This document shows positions 43,154-51,527 of a stretch of DNA of 64,000 nucleotides, piece by piece. How positions within the stretch are numbered: position 1 is the first letter of the stretch; each line of letters opens with the position of its first letter. Both the position numbers and the translations under genes were made by a program. Under the pieces are notes generated by a model, which had not been told where the DNA came from, ran no database searches, and saw only the letters and a list, made by a program, of their open reading frames with translations. The stretch comes from CAUZIR01 sp034421295 (GTDB lineage: Bacteria; Chloroflexota; Dehalococcoidia; Lucifugimonadales; UBA2962): NCBI GenBank assembly GCA_034421295.1, contig DAOUKM010000013.1, positions 110,045-174,044 of the forward strand, in the 5' to 3' direction.

Positions 43154-43181
43154 ATTGTATGGGGACCGGGTGGCCTGTCAA
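43154..43181 (-). promoter_or_regulatory. promoter of the VOC-GNAT operon
   Basis: Minus-strand TTGACA (43181-43176), 16 bases, TACAAT (43159-43154): close to a consensus sigma-70 promoter. The first start codon is 27 bases beyond the -10. Confidence 0.7.
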
Positions 43182-43198
43182 CGCGCCGGGGCGGTCTA

Positions 43199-43227
43199 TT
43201 GAAAAGGTCGACCCGCGCAATTACCGT
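43199..43227 (+). promoter_or_regulatory. weak candidate promoter of the FluG-like amidohydrolase gene
   Basis: TTGAAA, 17 bases, TACCGT. Divergent from the VOC promoter, 18 bases apart. Confidence 0.3.
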
Positions 43228-43310
43228 TAGGCCGGCCAAAATCTGGAAGCCGTCCTGGAGGCCGCGGCCCCGACTACCGCGGGTCCGCCCGGGCGAGTAA
43301 GGAGCCCGCA

Positions 43311-44483
43311 ATGGCGACCGAGATCGATCTGAGGTCAAGCCCGGTGTTCGACGCGCACTGCTTTGTCTACAGGGACGAGCCACTCGACGGTAACGCGCTT
43401 GCCGGGCAATACGCGATGGTGGGTACATCGCCGCCCCATATGGACGAGGCGGAGCGCATCGCCACCGCGACCAGGCAGGGCCTGAGCACCGGCGCCCTGC
43501 GCAAGCGCATAAAGGATCTGGCGGCCTACCTGGGTACGGAGGCCACGCTCGAGGCGGTGGTCGCCGAGAGGGAATCCCGCCGGGAGGCTGACTTCCCAGG
43601 CTACGTCGCCGGTCTGCTCGACGACCAGGCCATAAGGGGCCTGGCCCTGGATACGGCGCTGGGCACGCTGGAGGACCTCGACAGATTCGCCGAAGGCTAT
43701 CCGGGCTTCATCCGAAAGACACTAAGGCTCACCACGCTCGTCAGGGACCTGCTGGAGAGCTCGGAGAGCTTCGATTCGCTCGTCGCCGACTACGACTCGG
43801 CGATGCAGAGCGCGGTGCGCGATCACGGCGCGATCGCCTTTAAGTCGATCGTCGCCTACCGCACCGGGCTGGACTTTGGGCGCGTGTCCGAGGGGGAGGC
43901 CGCGGCCTCGTTTGCCCGCCGCCGGGAGGAGCCGACCTGGTTCGGCTACCGCGTCAAACCTCTCCGCGATTACCTGATCCGTCGGGCCATCCTCAACGCG
44001 ATCGAGCTGGACTCGATGGTGATGATCCACACCGGCCTCGGGGACAGCGACATCGTCGCCAAGGAATGCCGTCCGATCCTGATGTGGGACCTGCTCAAGG
44101 ACGACGAGACCATGGCCTGTAAGACCATGCTCGTCCACGGCGGCTTCCCCTACACGGATGAGGCCACCTACCTTGCCAGCGTCCTTCCGAACGTCTACTT
44201 CGACCTGTCAGCGGGAACAGGACCCGCGTTCCTTGAGCAGGCGGTCGGCGCCGACCGGTTCCAGAACATCCTTCGCTCGGTGCCCAACGAGAAGATCATG
44301 TACAGCTCGGATGGAGGCGAGGGCGGTCCGGAAACGCTCTGGCACGATTGTCTGACGGCAAAGCATGCGCTCGGCGGAGCCCTTGGCCGGATGGTTGACG
44401 ACGGCTACTACACCGAGGCCGAGGCCATGACAGTCGGAGAGGACGCTCTTTACAACAACGCGGCGAGGGTCTTCGGCCTGTGA
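43311..44483 (+). CDS. FluG-N-like amidohydrolase (amidohydrolase 2 family)
   Basis: A 390-residue amidohydrolase-fold protein. VMIHTGLGDSDIVAKECRP near 240-258, then KTMLVHGGFPYTDEATYLA and NVYFDLSAG, and finally IMYSSDGGEGGPE match the amidohydrolase domain that forms the front half of fungal FluG and plant nodulin/GS-like proteins. The amino-terminal metal motif is altered: FDAHCFVY has HxF where the family has HxH. A gamma-glutamyltransferase gene overlaps its stop, and a glutamine-synthetase-like gene, the other half of FluG, lies 1.6 kb on. It may hydrolyse a gamma-glutamyl amide. The activity is inferred from context. Confidence 0.8.
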   Translation: MATEIDLRSSPVFDAHCFVYRDEPLDGNALAGQYAMVGTSPPHMDEAERIATATRQGLSTGALRKRIKDLAAYLGTEATLEAVVAERESRREADFPGYVAGLLDDQAIRGLALDTALGTLEDLDRFAEGYPGFIRKTLRLTTLVRDLLESSESFDSLVADYDSAMQSAVRDHGAIAFKSIVAYRTGLDFGRVSEGEAAASFARRREEPTWFGYRVKPLRDYLIRRAILNAIELDSMVMIHTGLGDSDIVAKECRPILMWDLLKDDETMACKTMLVHGGFPYTDEATYLASVLPNVYFDLSAGTGPAFLEQAVGADRFQNILRSVPNEKIMYSSDGGEGGPETLWHDCLTAKHALGGALGRMVDDGYYTEAEAMTVGEDALYNNAARVFGL

Positions 44484-46090
44484 TGACGGCCTATGACCAC
44501 ACCGCGATCGGCGTCAGGGATGCACGCGGCGGCGGCGGCATGGTCTCGTCGGGCAGTCGGTATGCATCCGAGGCGGGCGCAGGAGTCCTGCGCGAGGGCG
44601 GAAACGCGGTGGATGCGGCCGTGGCAACGTCCCTGGCCCTCTCGGTAGCGGCGACGCCGTTCTCGGGCGTTGGCGGGGGCGGCTTCATGCTCGTCCACAT
44701 GGCCGAGCGCGGCGAGAGCCTGATGATCGACTACCGGGAGAACGCTCCCGCGGCGGCGGCCGCCGACCTGTTCAGGCTTGATGCGGACGGCCAGGTGGTC
44801 GACGAGGAGAATCACCTGGGCGCCAAGGCGGCCGCGGTCCCCGGAACGATCGCCGGGATGGCCATGGCGCTGGAAAAGTTCGGGACGATGACCATGGCAC
44901 AGGTCGCAAAGCGAGCCGTGGCCTACGGCCGCGAGGGCTTTGCGATCACCCCGTTCCTGGGCTGGGTGATCGAGAACGACATAGACCTGGCCCTGACCAA
45001 GTTCCGGCGCAGCGAAGAGGCCGGCAGGATCTGGCTGAGGGGCGACGGCACCGGCTACAGCACCGGAGAAATTTTCCACAACCGCGAGCTGGCCGCCACC
45101 GTCGAATCGATCGCGACAAAGGGAATAGGCGAGTTCTACGAGGGTGCCGTAGCGCAGAGCGCAGGGCGATGCATCGAGGCGAGCGGCGGACCGATGAGGG
45201 CTTCGGACTTCGCCTCCTACCGGCCCATCATGCGCACCCCCGTGCAGGGCACGTTCAGGGGACTACGGTATGTGACGTCCGCGCCGCCGAGCTCGGGCGG
45301 CATAGCACTTCACCAGCTGTTTCGCATGCTCGAGCCGCACGACCTGGCGTCGACCGGCCACAACACGGTGGCGACGATAGACGTAATGGCCCGGGCGCTG
45401 CGCAAGGTATATGCGGCGCGCGACCTTCTGGCGGACCCCGATTTTGAGCCGATCGACATAAACAGGCTCACCTCCGACCGCTTCATAGCCGGCCTGGACG
45501 GCGATGCCGGCCAGCAGCCTGGATCGGCGGGTGGAGGGGGAAGCCAGACTTCTCACTTCTCCACTGTCGACAGCAGCGGGAATGCGGTGTCATGCACCGA
45601 GTCTCTGGAGGCCTTCTTCGGGTGCGGGGTGGTGATCCCGGGCACCGGCGTCTTCCTCAACAACACGATGGGCGACTTCGACCCGGTGCCCGGACGCGTC
45701 AACTCCATCGCCTCATGCAAGCGGCCCCGCAGCGCCATGAGCCCGATCATCTTCCTTCGCGAAGACAGGCCGGTGCTGGTGGCGGGCTCTGCGGCCGGGC
45801 CCAGGATCATCACGGCCGTCGCGCAGGTGGTCCTGAACGTGATCGAGCACGGGATGGACATCCAGGCGGCAATCCAGGCACCCAGGTTCCACTACGACGG
45901 CGGTGATGTGCATGTTGAGGGGCGGATCGGAGAGGATGTGACGCAGGGCCTTAAGAACCTGGGCTACCGGGTCTCGGTGCACGAAGACATCACATTCCTC
46001 TTCGGGGGCGTGCACGCCATCACGGTCGGCCCTGACGGGGCGCACGGAGGAGCGGATCCCCGGAGGGACGGGGTGGCCGTCGCCCAGTAG
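44483..46090 (+). CDS. ggt: gamma-glutamyltransferase, cytoplasmic type
   Basis: A 535-residue self-processing Ntn-hydrolase that transfers or hydrolyses gamma-glutamyl groups. GGGGMVSSGSRYASEAGAGV, then LREGGNAVDAAVATSLAL and GVGGGGFMLVH open the large subunit. The cleavage/nucleophile site reads GGSQTSHFSTVDSSGNAV near residue 350, with Thr as the catalytic residue (the family norm is TTH; here TSH). NNTMGDFDP and RPRSAMSPIIF follow, with GSAAGPRIITAVAQV. There is no signal peptide, unlike the periplasmic enzymes, so it works in the cytoplasm. ATG at 44483 overlaps the amidohydrolase stop (TGATG); GTG at 44480 is an alternative. Confidence 0.9.
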   Translation: MTAYDHTAIGVRDARGGGGMVSSGSRYASEAGAGVLREGGNAVDAAVATSLALSVAATPFSGVGGGGFMLVHMAERGESLMIDYRENAPAAAAADLFRLDADGQVVDEENHLGAKAAAVPGTIAGMAMALEKFGTMTMAQVAKRAVAYGREGFAITPFLGWVIENDIDLALTKFRRSEEAGRIWLRGDGTGYSTGEIFHNRELAATVESIATKGIGEFYEGAVAQSAGRCIEASGGPMRASDFASYRPIMRTPVQGTFRGLRYVTSAPPSSGGIALHQLFRMLEPHDLASTGHNTVATIDVMARALRKVYAARDLLADPDFEPIDINRLTSDRFIAGLDGDAGQQPGSAGGGGSQTSHFSTVDSSGNAVSCTESLEAFFGCGVVIPGTGVFLNNTMGDFDPVPGRVNSIASCKRPRSAMSPIIFLREDRPVLVAGSAAGPRIITAVAQVVLNVIEHGMDIQAAIQAPRFHYDGGDVHVEGRIGEDVTQGLKNLGYRVSVHEDITFLFGGVHAITVGPDGAHGGADPRRDGVAVAQ

Positions 46091-46117
46091 CCGGGGGACG
46101 TGGTCGCCCGCCCCCGG
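46091..46117. terminator. hairpin between convergent ggt and GS-like genes
   Basis: CCGGGGG and CCCCCGG around a 13-base loop, starting one base after the ggt stop. No T-run, so its function is uncertain. Confidence 0.4.
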
Positions 46118-46132
46118 AAGGGTCCGCCCGGT

Positions 46133-47503
46133 TTAGTACTTGGTGTAGTGGCGCCGCAGCTCGAAGTCGAGGTCGTGGGCTGCGAAGTGGCCCTCCTCGG
46201 CCTTGCGTAGCCGCACGAACGAGTCCGCCAGCAGCGGCCCCATCGCATCGGCAAAGAGCCGGTCGGCCTCGAGGGCCTCGATGGCTTCGGCCAGGCTCGC
46301 CGGCAGCCTGGTGATGCCGCGTTTCGCCCTCTCGGCGGCGGGGAGGTCGGCCGGGTAGCGGTCGGCGAACTGCGCCGGGTTCGGCTGCAGCTCCCGGTCG
46401 ATGCCGTCCAGCCCCGCTGCGATCATCCCCCCTATCGCGATGTACGGGTTGGCGCTGTTGTCCGTGGGCTTGATCTCGATGTTGGCACTGCCCATCTCGC
46501 TGCCACGGTACTGCGATGGAATCCTGATGGGGGATTCCCGGTTGTCCGCGCCGTAGGTAAGGTACTCTCCGCCGCTCCAGGAGCCGGCGTGAAAGCGCCG
46601 ATAGCTGTTGTAGCTTGGCGCTATGAGCCCCATCAGGCCGGGAAGATGCTCCATCACACCGGCAAGGAAGTGATTCCCTACCGGGCTGAGCGAATACGGT
46701 CCGCCCTCACCATGGAACAGGTTGGTCTCGCCCGTTGCATCCCATGCGCTCAGGTGCGTGTGTCCGCCGGCGCCGGCCTGGTCCGGGAACGGCTTCGGTG
46801 CGAACGTGGCGTGCAGGCCGTGGCTGAACGCCGTATTCCTCACCGCCTCCCGGTAGAAGATGTGGTTGTCGGCGGCCCTCAGGGCGGGCTCAGGCCGCAG
46901 CGTGACCTCGGTGTGACCGGGGCCGGACTCCGGGTAGTAGGTCTCAACGTCCATGCCCAGTATCTCGAGATTGGCGAGCAGATCATCTATGAAGTCGATG
47001 TACGGCGTGTAGCCGGTTATGTGAAACGACTGGCTGTGCTCGATGGGCCTGTAGTAGTCGGTCTCGGGATCGTACTTGCCGACGTACCACTCCGGCTCGA
47101 GTCCGACGCGGAAGTGCAGGCCGCGCTCGGCGGCCCTGGCTACCTGCTGCTTGAGGAACGTTCGTGGACATGCCCAGGGGGTCATGTCGAGCTGCAGCAG
47201 ATCGCACAGGATCATCGCCCTGCTCGGAGCCCAGGGGAACGGGACCAGCGAATCCATCGTCTCAAGGTCCGGGAAGATGCGAGCCTCGCCGGCCGGCCCC
47301 ATGCCCTCGATCTCGGCCAGAAGATCGAGATCGTGCGCGGCCTGCTGGCCGACGGTCAGTCCTATGCCGGAGTCCAGCCTGCGGTCCAGGTGCCGCACGT
47401 GAGTGGCCTTTCCGCGGATGAGGTTTGCATTGTCGCAGTAGGCGAAGACGACAAGGCTCAGGCCGGACTCCTGCGCGACTCGGACGACCTGTTGCTTTTC
47501 CAA
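46133..47503 (-). CDS. glutamine-synthetase-like gamma-glutamyl ligase
   Basis: A 456-residue member of the glutamine synthetase superfamily, FluG/GlnT-like rather than the housekeeping type. FRVGLEPEWYVGKYD near 131-145 has the Glu pair that binds magnesium. GQAGAGGHTHLSAW-type residues near 265-280 hold the metal His. SYNSYRRFHAGSWSGGEYLTYG is the ammonia/glutamate loop. IEIKPTDNSANPYIAIGGM matches the FluG-like end. I see no adenylylation-loop Tyr. Such ligases join glutamate to amines (for example isopropylamine, ethanolamine, aniline). It is the last gene of a run after the CopD-like gene (12 bases) and converges on ggt. Confidence 0.85.
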   Translation of the reverse strand: MEKQQVVRVAQESGLSLVVFAYCDNANLIRGKATHVRHLDRRLDSGIGLTVGQQAAHDLDLLAEIEGMGPAGEARIFPDLETMDSLVPFPWAPSRAMILCDLLQLDMTPWACPRTFLKQQVARAAERGLHFRVGLEPEWYVGKYDPETDYYRPIEHSQSFHITGYTPYIDFIDDLLANLEILGMDVETYYPESGPGHTEVTLRPEPALRAADNHIFYREAVRNTAFSHGLHATFAPKPFPDQAGAGGHTHLSAWDATGETNLFHGEGGPYSLSPVGNHFLAGVMEHLPGLMGLIAPSYNSYRRFHAGSWSGGEYLTYGADNRESPIRIPSQYRGSEMGSANIEIKPTDNSANPYIAIGGMIAAGLDGIDRELQPNPAQFADRYPADLPAAERAKRGITRLPASLAEAIEALEADRLFADAMGPLLADSFVRLRKAEEGHFAAHDLDFELRRHYTKY

Positions 47504-47515
47504 GGCCCCGGCTCC

Positions 47516-48028
47516 TCAGACGAACCTGGCCGCAGCCATCGTGCCCACCCCGACCACCGTAAGTACGGCGGTCCACCGCACTGCCGCCCTGAAGCGCGAG
47601 CCAAGCTCCTGGGCACGGCTCCCCACCTCGTCAGGCGACCCGCCGGCGTCAACCGCGGACTGCTCGTCGACCCTGGCAAGGGCGCCGGCCGTCGAGCCGG
47701 TGATCAGGCTGGTTCCGAGCGCGATGACGGACACGATGAAGCCGATGAGCATCGCCACTCCCCAACCGGTGTCGAACCAGGCACCCAGGCTGTCCTGCCG
47801 CAACCGCAGGGCGAGCACGACGCCGGCGGCCAGGGTGATGACCGCGGACGCAACCAGCATGTGGCCGATCCCCCTGCTCAGCCGGCTGAGGATGGGGCCC
47901 CTCACACCGGGAGCAGCCGCCCGCAGGGCGGGCTCGAGCGCTGCCGCAACGAACACGGCCGTTCCGACCCAGAATGCGCCGAACACGATGTGCAGCAGGC
48001 GCAGGGTGATTATCTCCTCTTGAGGCAA
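47516..48028 (-). CDS. CopD/DUF2269-like membrane protein
   Basis: A 170-residue protein with four hydrophobic segments near 8-28, 53-73, 90-110 and 147-167. LRLLHIVFGAFWVGTAVF at residues 9-26 has the His and aromatic pattern seen in the other such protein at 19569-20081 (RWLHIVVAAAWIGG), though the rest has diverged. No enzymatic motif. It is 90 bases downstream of a DsbA-like gene and 12 bases upstream of the glutamine-synthetase-like gene, all on one strand. Confidence 0.65.
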   Translation of the reverse strand: MPQEEIITLRLLHIVFGAFWVGTAVFVAAALEPALRAAAPGVRGPILSRLSRGIGHMLVASAVITLAAGVVLALRLRQDSLGAWFDTGWGVAMLIGFIVSVIALGTSLITGSTAGALARVDEQSAVDAGGSPDEVGSRAQELGSRFRAAVRWTAVLTVVGVGTMAAARFV

Positions 48029-48118
48029 GTTCTTACCCCCTTAAGCGTCGGGGCGATAGTTTAACACCGGCGCCACGGCGCACCCGCACCTGCGGCTGAG
48101 ACTCCTGCGGCCGGCCCG

Positions 48119-48844
48119 TCAACCGCCCACCGCAGCCAGCTCGGCGTCGATGACCTTTCGAAAAACGTCCAGCGGCCGTGCTCCCGACAGCAGCTTGCCG
48201 TTGATGAAGAACGTCGGGGTGCCCCTGACCCCGAGGCTCTGTCCGACCTGGATGTCCCCGACCACCACATCCCGCTTGGACCCGGAGGTCAGGCACTGGG
48301 AAAACACGGCGACGTCCATGTCCACGTCGCCCGCCAGGGCGATCAGGGTCTCGGGGACAAGGCGCTCGGTCGAATCGAACATGGCCTCGTTGTATTCCCA
48401 GAACCGCCCCTGGTCATGTGCGCACTCGGCGGCCTCGGAGGCACGGAATGCCAGCGGATGTATCGAGGTAAGGGGGAAGTGGAGCGAATAGTAGCGGATG
48501 CGACCACCGTACTCGGCCAGCAGGTCGTCCAGCACCTGCTGGCGGTGACGACGGCAGAACGGGCACTCGTAGTCGGTCATCTCGATCACCGTGACCGGCG
48601 CGTCCGGCTCCCCGAGGAACGCTCGTCCCTCCAGGTCTATGTCGAGGGCAGACACCCCCTCTGCAGGAGCCTCCCCCACGGGCTGGGCCACCTGCGGAGA
48701 CCGGGGCTCTGCAACGGATGTGCGGTCCAGCAGCGCGAGGGCGTAGCCCACGCCCCCGGCAAAGCCGACGGCCAGGGCCACCACGACCAGCGCAACCGTC
48801 CGCGCCGACAGCATTTCGGCCAGCCTGGCCGCGAGATCTCGCAA
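48119..48844 (-). CDS. DsbA-like thiol-disulfide oxidoreductase, membrane-anchored
   Basis: A 241-residue exported thioredoxin-fold protein. Residues 18-40 (VALVVVALAVGFAGGVGYALALL) are an uncleaved membrane anchor, followed by a Pro/Ala-rich stalk. The catalytic pair is in EMTDYECPFCRRHRQ (CPFC) near 90-104, the cis-Pro loop is VRGTPTFFINGKLL near 207-220, and HFPLTSIHPLAFRASEAAEC is the helical insert. This is the BdbD/Ssp-type DsbA layout that oxidises exported proteins. The first ten residues are a short cytoplasmic lead. A CopD-like membrane gene follows. Confidence 0.9.
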   Translation of the reverse strand: MRDLAARLAEMLSARTVALVVVALAVGFAGGVGYALALLDRTSVAEPRSPQVAQPVGEAPAEGVSALDIDLEGRAFLGEPDAPVTVIEMTDYECPFCRRHRQQVLDDLLAEYGGRIRYYSLHFPLTSIHPLAFRASEAAECAHDQGRFWEYNEAMFDSTERLVPETLIALAGDVDMDVAVFSQCLTSGSKRDVVVGDIQVGQSLGVRGTPTFFINGKLLSGARPLDVFRKVIDAELAAVGG

Positions 48845-48921
48845 GCTACAGGACCCTCAGGGCCAGCGGGGCTCGCGGCGAGCGCGGGTACCGGGTCGCG
48901 AGGCCCGAGGAGGATGCTCCG

Positions 48922-49269
48922 TCAGCCGGAGACCTCGCTGAAGGGCATATCTCTTTCCAGCGACCTTTCGAGCTCCCCCAGGTCGATGTCGCCGCCCTCT
49001 TCCAGTCTGCCCACCGGTATCGCCGGCATCGTCACGACGCCGACTCCGGCGCGGACGCCCAGCTCCAGGGAGAACCGGGCGATTGAGTCGTTGTCGGGGG
49101 ACCGCACGATGGAGACGAAATCGTAGTCGCCGAGAACCGCGTAGCAGCCCAGCACCTGCGTATCTCCCACGGCGATGTCGTCCTGTACCTGCAGGAGGTG
49201 ATCAGGGTCCTCCAGCGCCATCTCCCGGCCGCGGTCCGTAAGGGTCAGCAATAGAATGTATGTGGACAG
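48922..49269 (-). CDS. GYD domain protein, probable CTG start
   Basis: A 115-residue protein of the GYD family, a small ferredoxin-like barrel of unknown function. LLLTLTDRGREMALEDPDHL, then LGCYAVLGDYDFVSIVRSPD near 52-71 with the diagnostic G-D-Y-D, and VRAGVGVVTMPAI. The usual start would be TTG at 49251, but family proteins begin with a TYI strand before LLLTLTD. That strand (STYILLLTLTDRG) is encoded just upstream in frame, behind CTG at 49267-49269, with GGGAGG seven bases before it. I therefore propose CTG as the start. It lies in the run from the enolase-type gene to the DsbA-like gene. Confidence 0.75.
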   Translation of the reverse strand: MSTYILLLTLTDRGREMALEDPDHLLQVQDDIAVGDTQVLGCYAVLGDYDFVSIVRSPDNDSIARFSLELGVRAGVGVVTMPAIPVGRLEEGGDIDLGELERSLERDMPFSEVSG

Positions 49270-49395
49270 TGCACTACCTCCCGGGGCCTGCGGCCTGGCT
49301 CAAGGATACTCGACGCCGCCGGGATTTGGGCGGAGCCATCGGTGCCATCCCGGTGCAACCGGGCCCCGGTTCGCGCATCTCGCCCGCATTCCCCG

Positions 49396-50316
49396 TCACT
49401 GCTGGCCGATCCAGCCGTCATCCAGCTCGTTCCAGCGACGGCAGAGCTCTTCTACGACCGATTCCCCGAGGGGCAGGCCTCCCTCCACGAGCTCGATGTT
49501 GGACCTCATGTGGTCCGGGTTTCGGGTTCCCAGGATGGCCGTGTCCACCTGCGGGTGGGCAAAGACAAAGCCCAGGGCCAGCGCTACAGGGTCCTTCGGC
49601 GCCCCGCGGAGCGGGCCCAGGGATGCCATGGCCTGGCTGCGGCGCCAGTATTCGTCGCCGTAATCGGAACCCCACCGAAGGTGCGCGGTCGGGCTGGCAG
49701 GCGAGCCCCAGGCACCGTTGGCTATGGGCCTTTTCGCGATCACCCCTACCCCGCGCTCCCCGGCCAGCCGCAGGAGACCGAACCTGGGCCGCTGATCTAC
49801 CAGGCTGAAGGAAACCTGGCACGTGTCGAACACGCCGCTTTCGACCGCCCATTCCGCCATCTCATTGTCGCCCGAATAGCCGATAAAGCGAGTCTTGCCC
49901 GCCTGCCTGGCACGCAGGAGGGCCTCGATCGCCTCTCCCCTCCTCAGCGTCGCAAGGTCGCAGCTGTGAAGCTGAAGGAGGTCGACGTAGTCGGTGCGCA
50001 GGCGCCTGAGGCTGCGGTCTATAGAGGCGGCAATGTCCTGCAAGGCCCACTCGCCTCGCTCGCCGTCGGGGCTGTGGCCGCACTTTGTGGCAAGGAAGAA
50101 CTCGGACCTGCGGCGGGAGATGACCCGGCCCACCATCTCCTCGCTGTCAAGGTAGCACTCGGCCGTGTCGAAGAAGTTTATGCCGCGGTCAAGCGCCGTC
50201 ACCAGCGTTCGCTCAACGGCCCCCAGGTCGTCCAGGGTCTCCTGGGCGATCGCCGCAAGGCCGCAGCCCAGCCTGCTGACCTCCATACCCGTCCTGCCGA
50301 GGGTCCGTCTATTCAT
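49396..50316 (-). CDS. aldo/keto reductase
   Basis: A 306-residue NADPH-dependent oxidoreductase barrel from the ATG at 50316; a start 51 codons earlier would lie inside the dehydratase gene. MNRRTLGRTGMEVSRLGCG opens the family fold. Catalytic Asp and Tyr are in NFFDTAECYLDSE near 49-61, Lys in ATKCGHSPDG near 76, His in DLLQLHSCD near 111. The cofactor end shows RFIGYSGDN and ILGTRNPDHMRSN. Substrate unknown; the position 23 bases after an enolase-superfamily sugar-acid dehydratase suggests it may reduce a keto-sugar acid or aldehyde in the same route (inference). Confidence 0.9.
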   Translation of the reverse strand: MNRRTLGRTGMEVSRLGCGLAAIAQETLDDLGAVERTLVTALDRGINFFDTAECYLDSEEMVGRVISRRRSEFFLATKCGHSPDGERGEWALQDIAASIDRSLRRLRTDYVDLLQLHSCDLATLRRGEAIEALLRARQAGKTRFIGYSGDNEMAEWAVESGVFDTCQVSFSLVDQRPRFGLLRLAGERGVGVIAKRPIANGAWGSPASPTAHLRWGSDYGDEYWRRSQAMASLGPLRGAPKDPVALALGFVFAHPQVDTAILGTRNPDHMRSNIELVEGGLPLGESVVEELCRRWNELDDGWIGQQ

Positions 50317-50339
50317 TTCAGGTTCAGGTAACCTCCCCC

Positions 50340-51527
50340 TCAGGCCTGTCCGACAGTCGCGGGACCCCTGGGAGTGATCCACTCCTCGGCTATCTCCATC
50401 CCGAAACCCGGGGCATCCGAGGCGGTCACGTAGCCGTCCTCCGGCACAGGCATTCCCGGTATCGGGCATACCTGCTCAAGCGGGACTCCAGGGTCCGAAC
50501 CCATCCAGAACTCGGCCATGGGGGATTCCGGCATCGATACCGCGAAGTGCTGTCCCCAGGGCGTGCCGGCACCGGTGTGAGGGATGGTGATCAGGCCCGC
50601 CGCCTCGCCGATCGCATAGATCTTGACCGCCTCCGACAGACCCCCGCACCACATGATGTCGGGCTGGAGGACATCGACCGCTCGGTTTTCGACCAGCTGG
50701 CGAAAGGCCCATCTGCCGCGGTGATCCTCCCCGGTAGCCAGGGAAATCCAGTCGACCCGCCTGCGCAGCTCGATATGCCCCTCCAGGTCCGCCGGCACCA
50801 GCGGCTCTTCCAGCCAGCGCAGGCCGTAGGGCCGTAGGCGTTCGGCGATGCGCACCGCGAACTCGACGTTGAACGACATCACCGGGTTGTACATCAGCTC
50901 GGCGTCGGACCCGACGGTATCCCGGGCCGCAGAGATGTGCTGCTCGGCAAGATTCAGGCCGTCGATGCCCATGTCGTAGTGGACGGGGTTTGAGACCTTA
51001 AAGTGCTGAAAGCCAAGCTCCATCGACCAGTCCAGGTCGTCCGAGGTCGCATAGCACAGGGCTCTATCCCTGCACGGCCCGCCGAGGAGGCTGTAGACCG
51101 GCTGGTCGAGAAGCTTGCCCTTAAGGTCCCAGAGGGCAAGGTCGACGGCCGACTGGGCCGCCGCAGCAAGTCCACCCGAGCCGAAGCGCTGTGTGGAGCG
51201 CCACATCAGGTCATTGAGGTACTCAAGGGCCATGCAGTCCCGGCCCTCCAGGAGGGGAGCGAAGTGCCTGTCTATGACCGGCGCGGTGATCTGGCCGAAG
51301 CTGGTCTGCCCCAGGCCCCAGGTGCCATCCTCGGCGATCACCTGCACCCACAGGAGGTCAGCGGTGTCGGCGCCCGGCATCTCCCGGTGGGTCCTGGAGA
51401 ACTCCGGGTACTTGTTTATGGGCAGCGCCCGGGGCGCGCGGGTGTTCCAGTTGGGCCGGCGCGCCCTGGCCCGCGGAGGGGTCACGGGAATGTCGACCCT
51501 CACCGCCCTTATCCGCTTGATCTTCAA
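50340..51527 (-). CDS. enolase-superfamily dehydratase, rhamnonate-dehydratase-like
   Basis: A 395-residue mandelate racemase/muconate lactonising enzyme-type protein. The capping domain is followed by the barrel. AVDLALWDLKGKLLDQPVYSLL near 127-150 is superfamily-wide. GLRWLEEPLVPADLEGH holds the second metal Glu, LATGEDHRG the third, DVLQPDIMWCGGLSEAVK and ITIPHTGAGTPWGQH the catalytic His. The WCGG...PHTGAG pattern resembles L-rhamnonate dehydratase. The first metal ligand, normally Asp (LMLDC-type), is Asn here (ELMYNPVMSF), which may change metal binding. SAR202-type genomes are known for many such genes. It probably dehydrates a sugar acid or related hydroxy-acid. Confidence 0.85.
   Translation of the reverse strand: MKIKRIRAVRVDIPVTPPRARARRPNWNTRAPRALPINKYPEFSRTHREMPGADTADLLWVQVIAEDGTWGLGQTSFGQITAPVIDRHFAPLLEGRDCMALEYLNDLMWRSTQRFGSGGLAAAAQSAVDLALWDLKGKLLDQPVYSLLGGPCRDRALCYATSDDLDWSMELGFQHFKVSNPVHYDMGIDGLNLAEQHISAARDTVGSDAELMYNPVMSFNVEFAVRIAERLRPYGLRWLEEPLVPADLEGHIELRRRVDWISLATGEDHRGRWAFRQLVENRAVDVLQPDIMWCGGLSEAVKIYAIGEAAGLITIPHTGAGTPWGQHFAVSMPESPMAEFWMGSDPGVPLEQVCPIPGMPVPEDGYVTASDAPGFGMEIAEEWITPRGPATVGQA

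Noticed and set aside
46589..48064. 491-codon plus-strand frame opposite the GS-like gene
   Set aside because: A shadow frame due to high GC at third positions; the minus-strand gene has full family motifs.
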